A stretch of 64,000 bases of DNA from assembly GCF_039533965.1 (NCBI RefSeq), contig NZ_BAAAUN010000001.1, forward strand, positions 1,834,950 to 1,898,949. Reading direction: 5' to 3'. The notes beneath the pieces are model-generated. The model was not told where the DNA came from, ran no database searches, and saw only the letters and a program-made list of their open reading frames with translations. Positions 24,399 to 32,639 of the stretch are shown in pieces. The number at the start of each line of letters is the position of its first letter. Positions within the stretch are counted from its first letter, which is position 1. The stretch is from Microbacterium luteolum (GTDB lineage Bacteria; Actinomycetota; Actinomycetes; Actinomycetales; Microbacteriaceae). A program made the position numbers and the translations under genes.

Positions 24399-25250
24399 CT
24401 ATCGGAACACCCCACCGAGGGCGACGCCCTTGGTGATGCTCCGGTTGAACACGAGGTAGACGACGATCAGCGGGATCGTCGCGAGCGTGAGGCCGGCGAA
24501 GATGGCGCCGGTGTTGCTCGCGAACTGCCCCTTGAAGTCGAGCAGACCGACGGGGATGGTGCGGCTGTCGGGGGCCTGCAGGAGCACGATCGCCAGTTGC
24601 GTCTCGCCCCAGACGAAGAAGGCGTTGATCATGCCAACCGCGACGATCGGGCCCTTCGACAGGGGAAGCACGATCTTCACGAAGATCTGGAATCGTCCCA
24701 GACCATCGATCGCTGCCGCCTCCGCGAGCTCCGAGGGGAAACCGAGATAGAAGCTGTGCAGGATCAACACGCAGGTCGGGAGGCACAGGGCGATGTACAG
24801 AACTCCCAGCGCCCAGGGAGATCCCAACAGGTCGAGGGCGTTGAACGCCGTGTAGTACGGGATCAGGAGCATGATCAGAGGCAACGTCGTCGCCACGAGG
24901 AACAATCGGATGATCGTCAACCGCACTCGCGTCGATGCGAGCGTTGCGAAGTAGGCGGTGAACGCTCCGATGAGCAAGCAGCCCGTGATCGCCACGGTGG
25001 TGACGATCACCGAGTTCAGCAGATAGACGGCGAATCCCTGACCGCCAGGGGCTCCGTTCCACGCGTCGACGAAGTTCTGCGGATGCCAGTCGACATCGAA
25101 GAGCCCCAGGGGATCGGTGTAGATGTCCGTGTTCGACTTAAACGCCAGGAGAACGATGAGCGCGAACGGGATGATCGCGAGAGCACTCCAGAGGATTGCG
25201 CCGGTGTGGCCGACGACGGTGCCGGCGCGAACGCGAGTCTTGCGTGTCAT
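24399..25250 (-). CDS. Carbohydrate ABC importer permease, MalG type
   Basis: A 283-residue permease with a first membrane segment at about 14-35, the EAA loop ELAEAAAIDGLGRFQIFVKI and a MalG-like terminus (ITKGVALGGVFR). The ATG at 25250 overlaps the stop of the partner permease (ATGA, 25247-25250). It is part of the island importer with 25247-26197 and the binding protein 26261-27601. Confidence 0.92.
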   Translation of the reverse strand: MTRKTRVRAGTVVGHTGAILWSALAIIPFALIVLLAFKSNTDIYTDPLGLFDVDWHPQNFVDAWNGAPGGQGFAVYLLNSVIVTTVAITGCLLIGAFTAYFATLASTRVRLTIIRLFLVATTLPLIMLLIPYYTAFNALDLLGSPWALGVLYIALCLPTCVLILHSFYLGFPSELAEAAAIDGLGRFQIFVKIVLPLSKGPIVAVGMINAFFVWGETQLAIVLLQAPDSRTIPVGLLDFKGQFASNTGAIFAGLTLATIPLIVVYLVFNRSITKGVALGGVFR

Positions 25251-26197
25251 TCGTCTACCCCTTTCCGGGATCCGAGGGCTTGGCCGACGAGGCCGACGAC
25301 AAGAAGAAGAAGCCCGCCGACCACGCTGACGGCGGCGGCGAGGCCGAAGTTGGCGAAGAGGAACGCATCCTTGTAGACCTGCACGGGCAGGATCGTCGAC
25401 GCGCTTCCGGGCCCGCCTTGGGTCATTCCCCACACCAGGGTGAATCCGTTGAACGCCCAGATCACCTCGAGAAGAACGATCATGGAGAGCACCGGACGCA
25501 CGAGCGGGAGCGTGATGGAGAAGAACTGCCGGATCCGGGATGCGCCGTCGATCGATGCCGCCTCGTACACCGAGACCGGCACCTCCTCCATCGCCCCGAG
25601 AATCACGAGGAATGCGAATCCGACGCCCGCCCAGACCGCCACGGCGATGATGACGTACATCACCGTCGAGGGATCTGCGAGCCATGCATGCGTATCGCCG
25701 AGACCGATGGCACCCAGGAAGGCGTTCACGGCACCCGACCGAGGCTGGACGGACAGCGCCCAGAACACGGCAACGGCAGAGGGCGGTGCGATCGCCGGCA
25801 AGAACCACACGACCCGGTAGAAGGCCTTTCCACGAATGCCTCCCGACACGAGCGCCGCAAGGACGGTGGCGATAGCGCATAGCACCAGCGCCGCGCCGAC
25901 GCCGAGGAGGACGGAGCGGAACAGAGCATCACGCACCGCGGAACTGGTGAACGCCGTGACGTAGTTGTCGATCCCGATGTATTGGGGTTCACCGACACCG
26001 GGCCACTGCGTGAACGACGTTCGAATCAGATCGATGATCGGGAGCCCGAAGAACACCGCGAGGATGATCAGCCCGGGAGCGAGCATCCACCAGACTTCGC
26101 GGGGTGTCCCCCGCCCTTTCGCTGATCGTGCCGCTCGTCGTGAGGGTCCGGATTCGTCGGGGAGGACGACTGTCACGGTTTCGAGTGAACTCACCAT
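25247..26197 (-). CDS. Carbohydrate ABC importer permease, MalF/UgpA type
   Basis: A 316-residue permease with a polar N-terminus of about 35 residues, six helices and the EAA loop VSVYEAASIDGASRIRQFFSI. It is the second gene of the island operon. Sixty-three bp separate it from the binding-protein gene, and that gap contains a strong hairpin which probably lowers permease expression relative to the binding protein. Confidence 0.92.
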   Translation of the reverse strand: MVSSLETVTVVLPDESGPSRRAARSAKGRGTPREVWWMLAPGLIILAVFFGLPIIDLIRTSFTQWPGVGEPQYIGIDNYVTAFTSSAVRDALFRSVLLGVGAALVLCAIATVLAALVSGGIRGKAFYRVVWFLPAIAPPSAVAVFWALSVQPRSGAVNAFLGAIGLGDTHAWLADPSTVMYVIIAVAVWAGVGFAFLVILGAMEEVPVSVYEAASIDGASRIRQFFSITLPLVRPVLSMIVLLEVIWAFNGFTLVWGMTQGGPGSASTILPVQVYKDAFLFANFGLAAAVSVVGGLLLLVVGLVGQALGSRKGVDE

Positions 26198-26218
26198 GCG
26201 CCTTTCTCGCAGAACAGG

Positions 26219-26254
26219 AAGGTGCGCCGCTCAATAGTGCGAGCGGCACACCTT
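26219..26254 (-). terminator. Attenuating hairpin between binding-protein and permease genes
   Basis: Arms AAGGTGCGCCGCTC (26219-26232) and GAGCGGCACACCTT (26241-26254) pair over 14 positions with one mismatch and an 8-base loop. It lies just after the binding-protein stop at 26261. The same layout recurs in two other importers in this window. Confidence 0.7.
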
Positions 26255-26260
26255 CGTGCG

Positions 26261-27601
26261 CTACTTGTTCTGAGACTTCCAAGTATCGAAAGCGCCCTGC
26301 TGCGCCTGACCGACCTGCTCCGCGGTGGTCTGTCCGCTGACAAGCTGCTGGATCTGCGGGTCCATGAATGATCCGCCGATGGAGCCAGGGAGAGTGCTGG
26401 TCAGGCCGAGACCGAATCCGACCGAGTTGGTGAACTCGATGACGCTCTGCACCACCGGCCCGAGGCCGGGAACGTCCGACGCCGCGACGGTGTTGACGGC
26501 GGGAAGAGAACCGACATTCTCTGCAGCGAACTTCTGGACATCGTCGGACGAGTACACGGCGAGGAACTTCTTGGCGAGGTCGATGTTCTTCGACGTCTTC
26601 GGGACCGCCAGCGTGTCACCGGCGTACAACGAGGGGAGCGTCGGCTCGTCTCCCGCTCCGGGGAGCAGCAGCCAGTCGTACTCGAAGTCGACGTCGCCGA
26701 GAATGGACGGGATCCAGACGCCGCCGAGGAGCATTGCGGCGTCGCCAGCGGTGAAGGCCGCCTGCGCCTGATCGCCCGCAGCGCCGGCCATTCCTTCCTG
26801 GAAGACGTTGTTGTCGTTCCATTCTGCGATCTGTTCGAGCGAATCCGTGAACGCGGGATCGTCGTACTTCTCCTTCGGCTCCACTCCCGGCTGCCACGAG
26901 ACGAGGTAGTCCTTCAGCGCGTCGGGCGAGTTCGCCTGCAGCTGCGCATCCTGGAGCCAAGCAAGCTGATATCCGGCCGCACCTCCCACCGCGAGTCCGT
27001 CGTAACCCGACGTGTCGAGCTTCGAGACGATGTCGTACAGTTCATCGTTCGAAGCGATCTGGTGGTTGGCGGGTGCGGTGATCCCGGCCTCGGCGAAGGC
27101 ATCCTTGTTGTAGAACACCACGTTGTAGTAGGTGGTGTCGAACAGCGCGAGGTACGGAGTGCCATCCCACTTGAGGGCACCCGCGATCGTGTCGCCGTAA
27201 CGAGACTCGAGATCGGCGTCGGCCCACAGGTCGTCGAGGGGCTCGAGCGCGTCGGCCTTCACCAAGTCGAAGTACGGCTGAGCATTGACCGGTACGAGAC
27301 CGATGTCCGGTGCGTTCGACGACGCCATGATCTGCGTGTTGGTGGTGCTCTTCTGCTGCTCGGTCACCGTCTGGAACTCGACGGTCACTCCGGGGTTCTC
27401 CTTCTCGAAGATCTTGGCTGCGTACTCGAAGGCGGGCTGTTGGACCGACTGGACCTGCACGGTCAATGTCTTGTCGCCGTCACCGCCTCCGGCTGCTGCG
27501 CCGGATGCGCAGCCGGCGAGGGCGAGCGCGGAAACGCCGACGAAGGCGGTGATCGAGAGCGCGCGTCTGCGCACTCCTCGCGGGGTCTGGTTCTGGTGCA
27601 T
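26261..27601 (-). CDS. Sugar ABC transporter solute-binding lipoprotein
   Basis: A 446-residue family-1 binding protein with lipobox LAGC (Cys31) after a basic and hydrophobic signal peptide. The mature part has the expected two-lobed pattern (DKTLTVQVQSVQQPAFEYAAKIFEKENPGV near the start). ATG 27601 has AAGGAG 5 bases upstream. It is the first gene of the operon binding protein-permease-permease-serine hydrolase-oxidoreductase. A promoter (GAGACA, 17 bp, TATATT) and a LacI-type operator lie upstream. The neighbouring fucosidase suggests fucose or a fucosylated oligosaccharide as ligand (inference). Confidence 0.92.
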   Translation of the reverse strand: MHQNQTPRGVRRRALSITAFVGVSALALAGCASGAAAGGGDGDKTLTVQVQSVQQPAFEYAAKIFEKENPGVTVEFQTVTEQQKSTTNTQIMASSNAPDIGLVPVNAQPYFDLVKADALEPLDDLWADADLESRYGDTIAGALKWDGTPYLALFDTTYYNVVFYNKDAFAEAGITAPANHQIASNDELYDIVSKLDTSGYDGLAVGGAAGYQLAWLQDAQLQANSPDALKDYLVSWQPGVEPKEKYDDPAFTDSLEQIAEWNDNNVFQEGMAGAAGDQAQAAFTAGDAAMLLGGVWIPSILGDVDFEYDWLLLPGAGDEPTLPSLYAGDTLAVPKTSKNIDLAKKFLAVYSSDDVQKFAAENVGSLPAVNTVAASDVPGLGPVVQSVIEFTNSVGFGLGLTSTLPGSIGGSFMDPQIQQLVSGQTTAEQVGQAQQGAFDTWKSQNK

Positions 27602-27647
27602 TTTCACTCCTTTGTGGTGGCTGCGTGACGTCGGACGATTCTTCAGG

Positions 27648-27661
27648 GTGAATCGTTTCGC
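27648..27661. promoter_or_regulatory. LacI-type operator before the island importer operon
   Basis: GTGAATCGTTTCGC; read in the direction of the operon it is GCGAAACGATTCAC, identical over 14 bp and in the same gene-relative orientation to 30271-30284 upstream of the secreted protein gene. It lies just downstream of the expected transcription start, a blocking position. Confidence 0.8.
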
Positions 27662-27673
27662 TCTGTCGGGGCA

Positions 27674-27702
27674 AATATAGCACCCAGCGAGCGAAGTGTC
27701 TC
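27674..27702 (-). promoter_or_regulatory. Promoter of the island importer operon
   Basis: On the minus strand GAGACA (27697-27702) is followed after 17 bp by TATATT (27674-27679), a good match to the vegetative sigma-factor consensus. The operator at 27648-27661 begins 12 bp downstream. Confidence 0.65.
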
Positions 27703-27759
27703 GACTTTCTTCAGGAAACTGGTTGCATTCCGCGAATCCTCGCGGGAGAAACGTTATGC

Positions 27760-28980
27760 TTACGCGTCCGTTCTTGGATCTTCCAACTCGGGCAGTCCGA
27801 AGATGACCACCTGAAGCGCTTCGTCCGTGCGAACGGAGACGTGAGGATCGTCCGCCACCACGACGATCGAGTCGCGGTGGCGCCACGCCACCCACCAGTC
27901 ACTGCCGCCAACAGTGACGGAGCCGCGTTCGATCGGCGACCTGTCGAGCGTGTACGGCTTCAGGTCATGACTCCATTCGCCGAACCCTTCGAGGCTGCGG
28001 CGCTGCACGTCAGGAATCCGACCACTGGCCTCCGGCCCGATGTTCAGCAGCAGGCGACCTCCGCGCGAGACGACATCAGCGTACAGACGGGCGAGTTCGC
28101 GCGCGGATAGCGTCAGAGATTCGTCCTCCGTGCGGTTGTGCCCGAATGAGAATCCGAGTCCCCGGTTGTGCTCCCAGCCGATCCCTCGCTCGTTCTGAGT
28201 GTCGTGCGAGTACTCGCTGGTCCGGTAGTCCCACACCGGCGCGCCCCAGCGGTCATTGACGATGCCTTCCGGCACCACTCGCTTGTAGTAGTCCAGCAGC
28301 TGGACGAGCGAGCCGTCCGCCTTGCCCGCATCCGGCCACTCGATGTCGTTCCAGATCACTGCCGGCTTGTAGCGGTCGATCAGGTCGCGGACCTGTGCTG
28401 TTGCGTACTCGGCGTACTCCGCGCCGTTGGGCCGGTACTCGGTGACATCGGCCATCGACTCGATCGGAGGGAAGTCCGTGAAGGCCCAATCGAGTCCACC
28501 TGAGTAGTAGACCCCGAAGCGCATCCCTTCCTTGCGCACAGCCTCGGCGAGGGGCGCGAGCAGATCCAGCTTGGGTCCCCGAGCAACCGTGGACAGCCTG
28601 CCCGCCCCGGGTGCGTCCCAGAGGGTCACCCCGTCGTGATGTTTCGCCACAGGAATGACATAGTCGGCACCAGCTCGGTGGAAGAGCCGTGCCCACTCGG
28701 ACGCATCAAACTGGCTGGGGTTCCAACGGTCGAGGAACGTGTCGTAGGAGTTGTCCCCGTACTCCGCGATGTGGTGAAGTGCTGCCGGCGATCCTTCGAT
28801 CCGGGAGGTGTTGGCGTACCACTCCGCGTACGCGTTGTGGGCGAACCACTTCTCTTCCGGGACAGCACCCCATGCGCCGGTCGGCTCCGCCCAGGCCGGA
28901 ACCGAGTACGGCCCCCAGTGGATGAAGATGCCCAGAGTGGACTGCCTCGCCCATTCGGGCAGGGTGGGACTATCGGTCAT
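27760..28980 (-). CDS. GH29 alpha-L-fucosidase, cytoplasmic
   Basis: A 406-residue glycoside hydrolase. It shows the GH29 motifs: GIFIHWGPYSVPAW (17-30), the KHHDG block at 113-117, FGVYYSGGLDW (155-165) and VIWNDIEWPD, in which Asp212 is the expected nucleophile. The family releases terminal alpha-L-fucose with retention of configuration. There is no signal peptide, so the enzyme works inside the cell on imported oligosaccharides. ATG 28980 has GAGGAGAG just upstream. It is divergent from the LacI regulator, with a 24-bp operator-like inverted repeat between them. A short C-terminal beta-domain (about 345-400) follows the barrel. Confidence 0.92.
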   Translation of the reverse strand: MTDSPTLPEWARQSTLGIFIHWGPYSVPAWAEPTGAWGAVPEEKWFAHNAYAEWYANTSRIEGSPAALHHIAEYGDNSYDTFLDRWNPSQFDASEWARLFHRAGADYVIPVAKHHDGVTLWDAPGAGRLSTVARGPKLDLLAPLAEAVRKEGMRFGVYYSGGLDWAFTDFPPIESMADVTEYRPNGAEYAEYATAQVRDLIDRYKPAVIWNDIEWPDAGKADGSLVQLLDYYKRVVPEGIVNDRWGAPVWDYRTSEYSHDTQNERGIGWEHNRGLGFSFGHNRTEDESLTLSARELARLYADVVSRGGRLLLNIGPEASGRIPDVQRRSLEGFGEWSHDLKPYTLDRSPIERGSVTVGGSDWWVAWRHRDSIVVVADDPHVSVRTDEALQVVIFGLPELEDPRTDA

Positions 28981-29041
28981 TGCTCTCTCCTCGGGATGAC
29001 TCGACGAATCGCCACGTGGCGCCCCGCCTGGTATGTGATCT

Positions 29042-29065
29042 TCGTTTCGCGACACAGCGAAACGA
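29042..29065. promoter_or_regulatory. LacI-type inverted repeat between fucosidase and regulator genes
   Basis: TCGTTTCGC and GCGAAACGA are perfect 9-bp inverted arms separated by GACACA. Each arm equals the GCGAAACGA half of the operators at 27648-27661 and 30271-30284. Position in the divergent promoter region suggests control of both the fucosidase and the regulator itself. Confidence 0.75.
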
Positions 29066-29153
29066 CTAAAGGTCTGCGGATCGTGGGTAGACTCCGGGCA
29101 ACATCGTTGATGAGCGCGAACGGTGGCGACACTCGCGATACGAAGGACCGGAA

Positions 29154-30185
29154 TTGTCGAAAAGCACCAGATCTCCCGCAACGTACAAGGACATCCAGCG
29201 GCTGACGGGCTTGTCGCTGGCGACGATCTCGAAGTACTACAACGGGCGAAACGTTCTTGCCTCGAACAGGGAAGCGATCGAGGCGGCGGCTGCGGAACTG
29301 AACTACCGGCCGAACGCGTTCGCCAGCAGCCTGCGGCGCGGCGTCACCCGAACCGTCGGCGTTCTGCTGCCGTCTTTTCAGAATCCCTTCCACCTCGAGA
29401 TCGTCGTCGGAATCGAGAAGTATCTGCGCACTCACGGCATCGGCGTGCTGGTGACTTCCAATGAGCAGGATGGGACCCCATCCAGCGTCAACGCCGTCGA
29501 GCTGCTCCTCAGCAGAAGAGTCGATGGCATCATCGGCGTTCCGGCACTGTCGGACTCGTCGGCGCTCGCAACCGCCGTCTCTATCGGCATCCCCGTCGTC
29601 ACTGTCGACTGGCTCCCGAGTGGACTGGACGCTGACTCGGTCTCGCTCGACAACGTGCAGGCGGGCAAGGTCGCAACCCAGCATCTGATCGATCACGGCC
29701 ATCGGACCCTCGGCGCCCTGGTCGGCGAAGAGGGAATGTGGAGCCTGCAGGGCAGGCTCGATGGTTTCCTCGCGGCGGCTCGTGCCGCCGGCGTCACCAT
29801 CGCCGACGACCACATCCAACGCGCCCCGATCAACGTGGACTACGGGTATGCGGCGATGATGCGGTTGCTCGCGGCGGAGACGCGCCCGACGGCGGTGTTC
29901 GCTGGGAACTACGACCTGACCGTCGGCGCCGTCGCCGCCGTGAACGATTCCGGGCTCCGCCTCGGGCACGACATCTCTCTCGTCGGCTTCGACTCCGTCG
30001 AGCTCGCCAAGGTGACGAGCCCGAAACTGACGGTCTACGTGCAGCCCGTCGAGCAGATCGCGACCGAGGCCGCTCGAATCATGAACGCTCGACTGGACGA
30101 CCCGGATTCGACGACGAGCCACGTGATGCTCGAGCTTCCCGGACACCTCCAGATCGGCGCATCTGTTCGACGGCTGACCGACTGA
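29154..30185 (+). CDS. LacI-family transcriptional regulator of the island
   Basis: A 343-residue regulator starting at TTG 29154 with AAGGA about 7 bases upstream. The N-terminal LacI headpiece is clear (TYKDIQRLTGLSLATISKYYNG, then the minor-groove hinge NAFASSLRRG), followed by a periplasmic-binding-like effector domain with TRTVGVLLPSFQNPF and the late SLVGFDSVELAKVTSP. It should repress the importer operon, the fucosidase and the secreted protein gene through the GCGAAACGA-type sites, and be released by an island substrate such as fucose or a fucoside (inference). Confidence 0.92.
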   Translation: MSKSTRSPATYKDIQRLTGLSLATISKYYNGRNVLASNREAIEAAAAELNYRPNAFASSLRRGVTRTVGVLLPSFQNPFHLEIVVGIEKYLRTHGIGVLVTSNEQDGTPSSVNAVELLLSRRVDGIIGVPALSDSSALATAVSIGIPVVTVDWLPSGLDADSVSLDNVQAGKVATQHLIDHGHRTLGALVGEEGMWSLQGRLDGFLAAARAAGVTIADDHIQRAPINVDYGYAAMMRLLAAETRPTAVFAGNYDLTVGAVAAVNDSGLRLGHDISLVGFDSVELAKVTSPKLTVYVQPVEQIATEAARIMNARLDDPDSTTSHVMLELPGHLQIGASVRRLTD

Positions 30186-30270
30186 GTCGCAGAGCCGGTC
30201 CGCGCACGCAGGACCGCTGGGAACGACAGAAGAACCAGCCGTAGACATTGGGCTCCTCGACGTCGGGGTG

Positions 30271-30284
30271 GCGAAACGATTCAC
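30271..30284. promoter_or_regulatory. LacI-type operator before the secreted propeller gene
   Basis: GCGAAACGATTCAC, identical in gene-relative orientation to the site before the importer operon. It lies about 45 bp upstream of the presumed -35 box of the gene at 30418. A weaker related half (TAACGTTTTGC) overlaps the -10 region. Confidence 0.75.
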
Positions 30285-30329
30285 TCAGAGTAGAGCGGAA
30301 CGCGTCGGAAATCAATGGCAGGGCTTGCC

Positions 30330-30358
30330 TTGACGCAGTTCTTCGCATGTCGTAACGT
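30330..30358 (+). promoter_or_regulatory. Candidate promoter of the secreted propeller gene
   Basis: TTGACG (30330-30335), 17-bp spacer, TAACGT (30353-30358). The -35 is a five-of-six match; the -10 is weak, as expected for a repressed or activated gene. The start codon is at 30418. Confidence 0.5.
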
Positions 30359-30417
30359 TTTGCTCGATTGCGGGAGCCTCCCCGCGCGCTTACCGATCTC
30401 AAGGAAGAGAGAAGTAG

Positions 30418-32484
30418 ATGAAGACCGTTCGGCTCACACAGCGAAGGAACCGGCTGACTGCCATATTCCTCGCAGCGACACTCGCGGCGGGTGCGCTCGC
30501 CGGCGCCGCCACGGCCCCACCCGCCCAGGCCACGACCGGAAGCGCCAGCGCATCAGACGATTTCGAACGTGCGAACGGCGGGTTGGGAACCGCGTGGACC
30601 GCTGATCGCGGTACGTGGAGCATCGCATCAGGAAAGGCGTTGTCCGCGGGCTCACCGGGGAACAACGTCGCGACCCACCGAACACTGCAACTCGGGCGGT
30701 CGTACACAGTCACCGCTGATATCGACATCGTCGCGTCCGCGCCCGGCGGCGCCGAGTGGTCAGGGATCGTCGCCAACGTCCAGGGCACCACGTCGCTGAA
30801 CTACTACGTGCTCCGGGCGACGACCGCCGGTGGCACTCGATCCGGCCAGTGGCAGCTGCTGAAGATGGCCAACAATGCGACCCCCACGGTCCTCACGCAG
30901 GGCACGATGACCGCTCCCTATGGGACGCGCCTGCAGCTGAGCTTGGCGCGAGACGGCGCACAGTTCCAGGTGACGGTTCGCAACGGGGCGACGGGAGCTA
31001 CTCTCGCCACGGGTGCACACACCCTCGCCGTCATCGACCCTGCGCGAGTCGGCGGCTACGCCGGGCTCTACTCGAATTCGGGCAATCTCCAGGCGCGGTC
31101 GTTCGATCTCACCACCGCCACTCCGGCCATCACCCCGCCGGGCGCCGTGGCCTGCAAGCCCACCGGGCAGTACGACTTCCCTGGCGGCAGCGGAGAGGTT
31201 CTCGAGACGGTGCCGGTGGGCACCACCTTCGCCGGAATACCCGTGACGCAGCGCGTCCTGACCGACGGCGACGACCAGTACGTCGCGTACTACAACGCGC
31301 AGCGCGGCATGACCATCGCGCATCGCAGTCTTTCCGCCGCGACCCCCACCTGGACGACGAAGGTCCTCCCCACCACGCTCGGCTGGGACAGCCACAACTA
31401 CATCTCCATCGGGCTCGACCGCAACCGCAACCTCCACGTCGCCGGCAACATGCATAACGTCGGCCTGATCTACTTCCGCACCACGACGCCGGGCAACGTC
31501 AACTCCCTGACACGCGTGACGAACATGGTGAGCGCCAGCACCGAGAACTCGGTCACGTACCCGGAGTTCGTGAACAGGCAGGACGGCAGCCTCGTCTTCA
31601 GCCACCGCAATGGCGGCTCCGGGGATGGCGTCACGTACTTCAACGTCTTCAACGAGACCTCCGACACCTGGTCCCGGCTCGTCGACCAGCCCCTCTTCAA
31701 CGGAACCGGTTCGGCCACCAACCCCTCGGGCACGTGGAACGCCTACTTCGAGAACCCGCTTCTCGGTCCGGACGGCAACTTCCATATGGTCTGGGTCTGG
31801 AGGGACACGGGTGACGCGGCGACGAACAGCATGCTCACGTACGCGCGCAGCGCGAACCTCGTCGACTGGTTCGACAGCGCGGGCAACCCGCTCACGTCGC
31901 CGTTCCGCTATGGCGATGCCGACGTCGTGGATCCCGTTCCCGACGGAGGAGGACTGCTCAACGGCAACGCGAAGCTCGGCTTCGACGCGGATGGCACGCC
32001 CATCATCAGCTACCACAAGTACGACGACACGGGTCGCTCGCAGATCTATGTCGCCCGTGCGGACGGCACAGGCGACTGGGACATCAGCCAGGTCAGCAAC
32101 TGGGAAGGACGCTGGAGCTTTGGCGGCGGAGGAAGCCTCGACTTCAAGGTCATCATGGGCGGATCTCAGGTCATGAGCGACGGGAACATCCGCGTCGACT
32201 TCCGGTGCGAAGGATCACCCCAGAGCATCGTGGTGAACGATTCGCTGACCGGGGTGGCTCAGGCGCCCACACCGCCCCTGCCCGCATCGGTCACCACCGT
32301 TCGCGGCACCTACCCGGGGCTCAAGGTCAACCTCCAGACCGACCTCAACGGAGCCGCCGCTGCGGGAGGAACCTGGTACCTCCGCTGGGAGTCGCTGCCC
32401 AGCAACCTGGACCAGCCTCGCGCTGAGTGGCCACAGTCAGGGAGTGGCATCGAGCTCGTTCGGATCGGAGTCCCTGAGGAATAG
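30418..32484 (+). CDS. Secreted BNR_4-type beta-propeller protein, possible polysaccharide lyase or hydrolase
   Basis: A 688-residue exported protein. The signal peptide (1-38) ends APPAQA. Residues about 44-235 form a laminin-G/concanavalin-like domain (SDDFERANGGLGTAW to ARSFDLTTA). From about 250 a propeller follows with GWDSHNYISIGLDRNRNLHVAGNMHN (near 321-347), the hallmark of BNR_4 proteins, a group that includes ulvan-type polysaccharide lyases (PL24/PL25). No anchor is seen, so it should be released. It is controlled by the same LacI operator as the fucosidase and importer. It may cleave or bind the extracellular polymer whose fragments the island imports. Lyase activity is inference, because the catalytic residues were not checked. 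Confidence 0.78.
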   Translation: MKTVRLTQRRNRLTAIFLAATLAAGALAGAATAPPAQATTGSASASDDFERANGGLGTAWTADRGTWSIASGKALSAGSPGNNVATHRTLQLGRSYTVTADIDIVASAPGGAEWSGIVANVQGTTSLNYYVLRATTAGGTRSGQWQLLKMANNATPTVLTQGTMTAPYGTRLQLSLARDGAQFQVTVRNGATGATLATGAHTLAVIDPARVGGYAGLYSNSGNLQARSFDLTTATPAITPPGAVACKPTGQYDFPGGSGEVLETVPVGTTFAGIPVTQRVLTDGDDQYVAYYNAQRGMTIAHRSLSAATPTWTTKVLPTTLGWDSHNYISIGLDRNRNLHVAGNMHNVGLIYFRTTTPGNVNSLTRVTNMVSASTENSVTYPEFVNRQDGSLVFSHRNGGSGDGVTYFNVFNETSDTWSRLVDQPLFNGTGSATNPSGTWNAYFENPLLGPDGNFHMVWVWRDTGDAATNSMLTYARSANLVDWFDSAGNPLTSPFRYGDADVVDPVPDGGGLLNGNAKLGFDADGTPIISYHKYDDTGRSQIYVARADGTGDWDISQVSNWEGRWSFGGGGSLDFKVIMGGSQVMSDGNIRVDFRCEGSPQSIVVNDSLTGVAQAPTPPLPASVTTVRGTYPGLKVNLQTDLNGAAAAGGTWYLRWESLPSNLDQPRAEWPQSGSGIELVRIGVPEE

Positions 32485-32507
32485 ACACTCCTGACCGCAA
32501 GACACGG

Positions 32508-32542
32508 AAGCCGCCCACTGCACCCCCGGCAGTGGGCGGCTT
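32508..32542 (+). terminator. Rho-independent terminator of the secreted propeller gene
   Basis: Arms AAGCCGCCCACTGC (32508-32521) and GCAGTGGGCGGCTT (32529-32542) are perfect over 14 bp with a 7-base loop, followed by TCGT. It starts 23 bp after the stop codon. Confidence 0.88.
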
Positions 32543-32596
32543 TCGTGGACGGCATGACGATATCGCGGAACTGTGCTCCGCACTCCAGCAACCAGG

Positions 32597-32620
32597 AATC
32601 CCCGCCTAAGTGGGGATTTT
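32597..32620. terminator. Hairpin between the island cargo and tRNA-Ser
   Basis: AATCCCC (32597-32603) and GGGGATT (32612-32618) pair across an 8-base loop, with TTTT on the plus side. On the minus strand it lies 8 bases past the 3' end of tRNA-Ser and may end its transcription; on the plus strand it is a second barrier for the cargo. Confidence 0.65.
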
Positions 32621-32621
32621 C

Positions 32622-32639
32622 ACTGCGGAGACGAGGGGA
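32622..32639. repeat. Proximal att-like repeat at the tRNA-Ser 3' end
   Basis: Exact 18-bp match to 21717-21734, covering the last 14 bases of tRNA-Ser (discriminator, acceptor and T-arm side) plus four downstream bases. It marks the tRNA-side boundary of the island. Confidence 0.85.

Larger units (their letters stand above)
21717..32639. mobile_element. Putative genomic island at the 3' end of tRNA-Ser, no integrase
   Basis: The 18-bp sequence ACTGCGGAGACGAGGGGA occurs at 21717-21734 and again, in the same orientation, at 32622-32639, where it covers the 3' end of the tRNA-Ser(GCT) gene. This is the classic footprint of tRNA-targeted integration. The intact tRNA is at one end, the displaced 3' fragment is 10.9 kb away, and the cargo lies downstream of the tRNA. 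Cargo: PfkB remnant, Gfo/Idh/MocA oxidoreductase, frameshifted serine hydrolase, ABC importer, GH29 fucosidase, LacI regulator and secreted propeller protein. No integrase, excisionase or transposase is found, so the element should be immobile on its own. The boundaries are exact; the mechanism is inferred. Confidence 0.75.

Noticed and set aside
21735..32621. Hidden integrase or transposase inside the island
   Set aside because: All frames over 60 codons were read on both strands; none shows a tyrosine-recombinase, serine-recombinase or DDE pattern.
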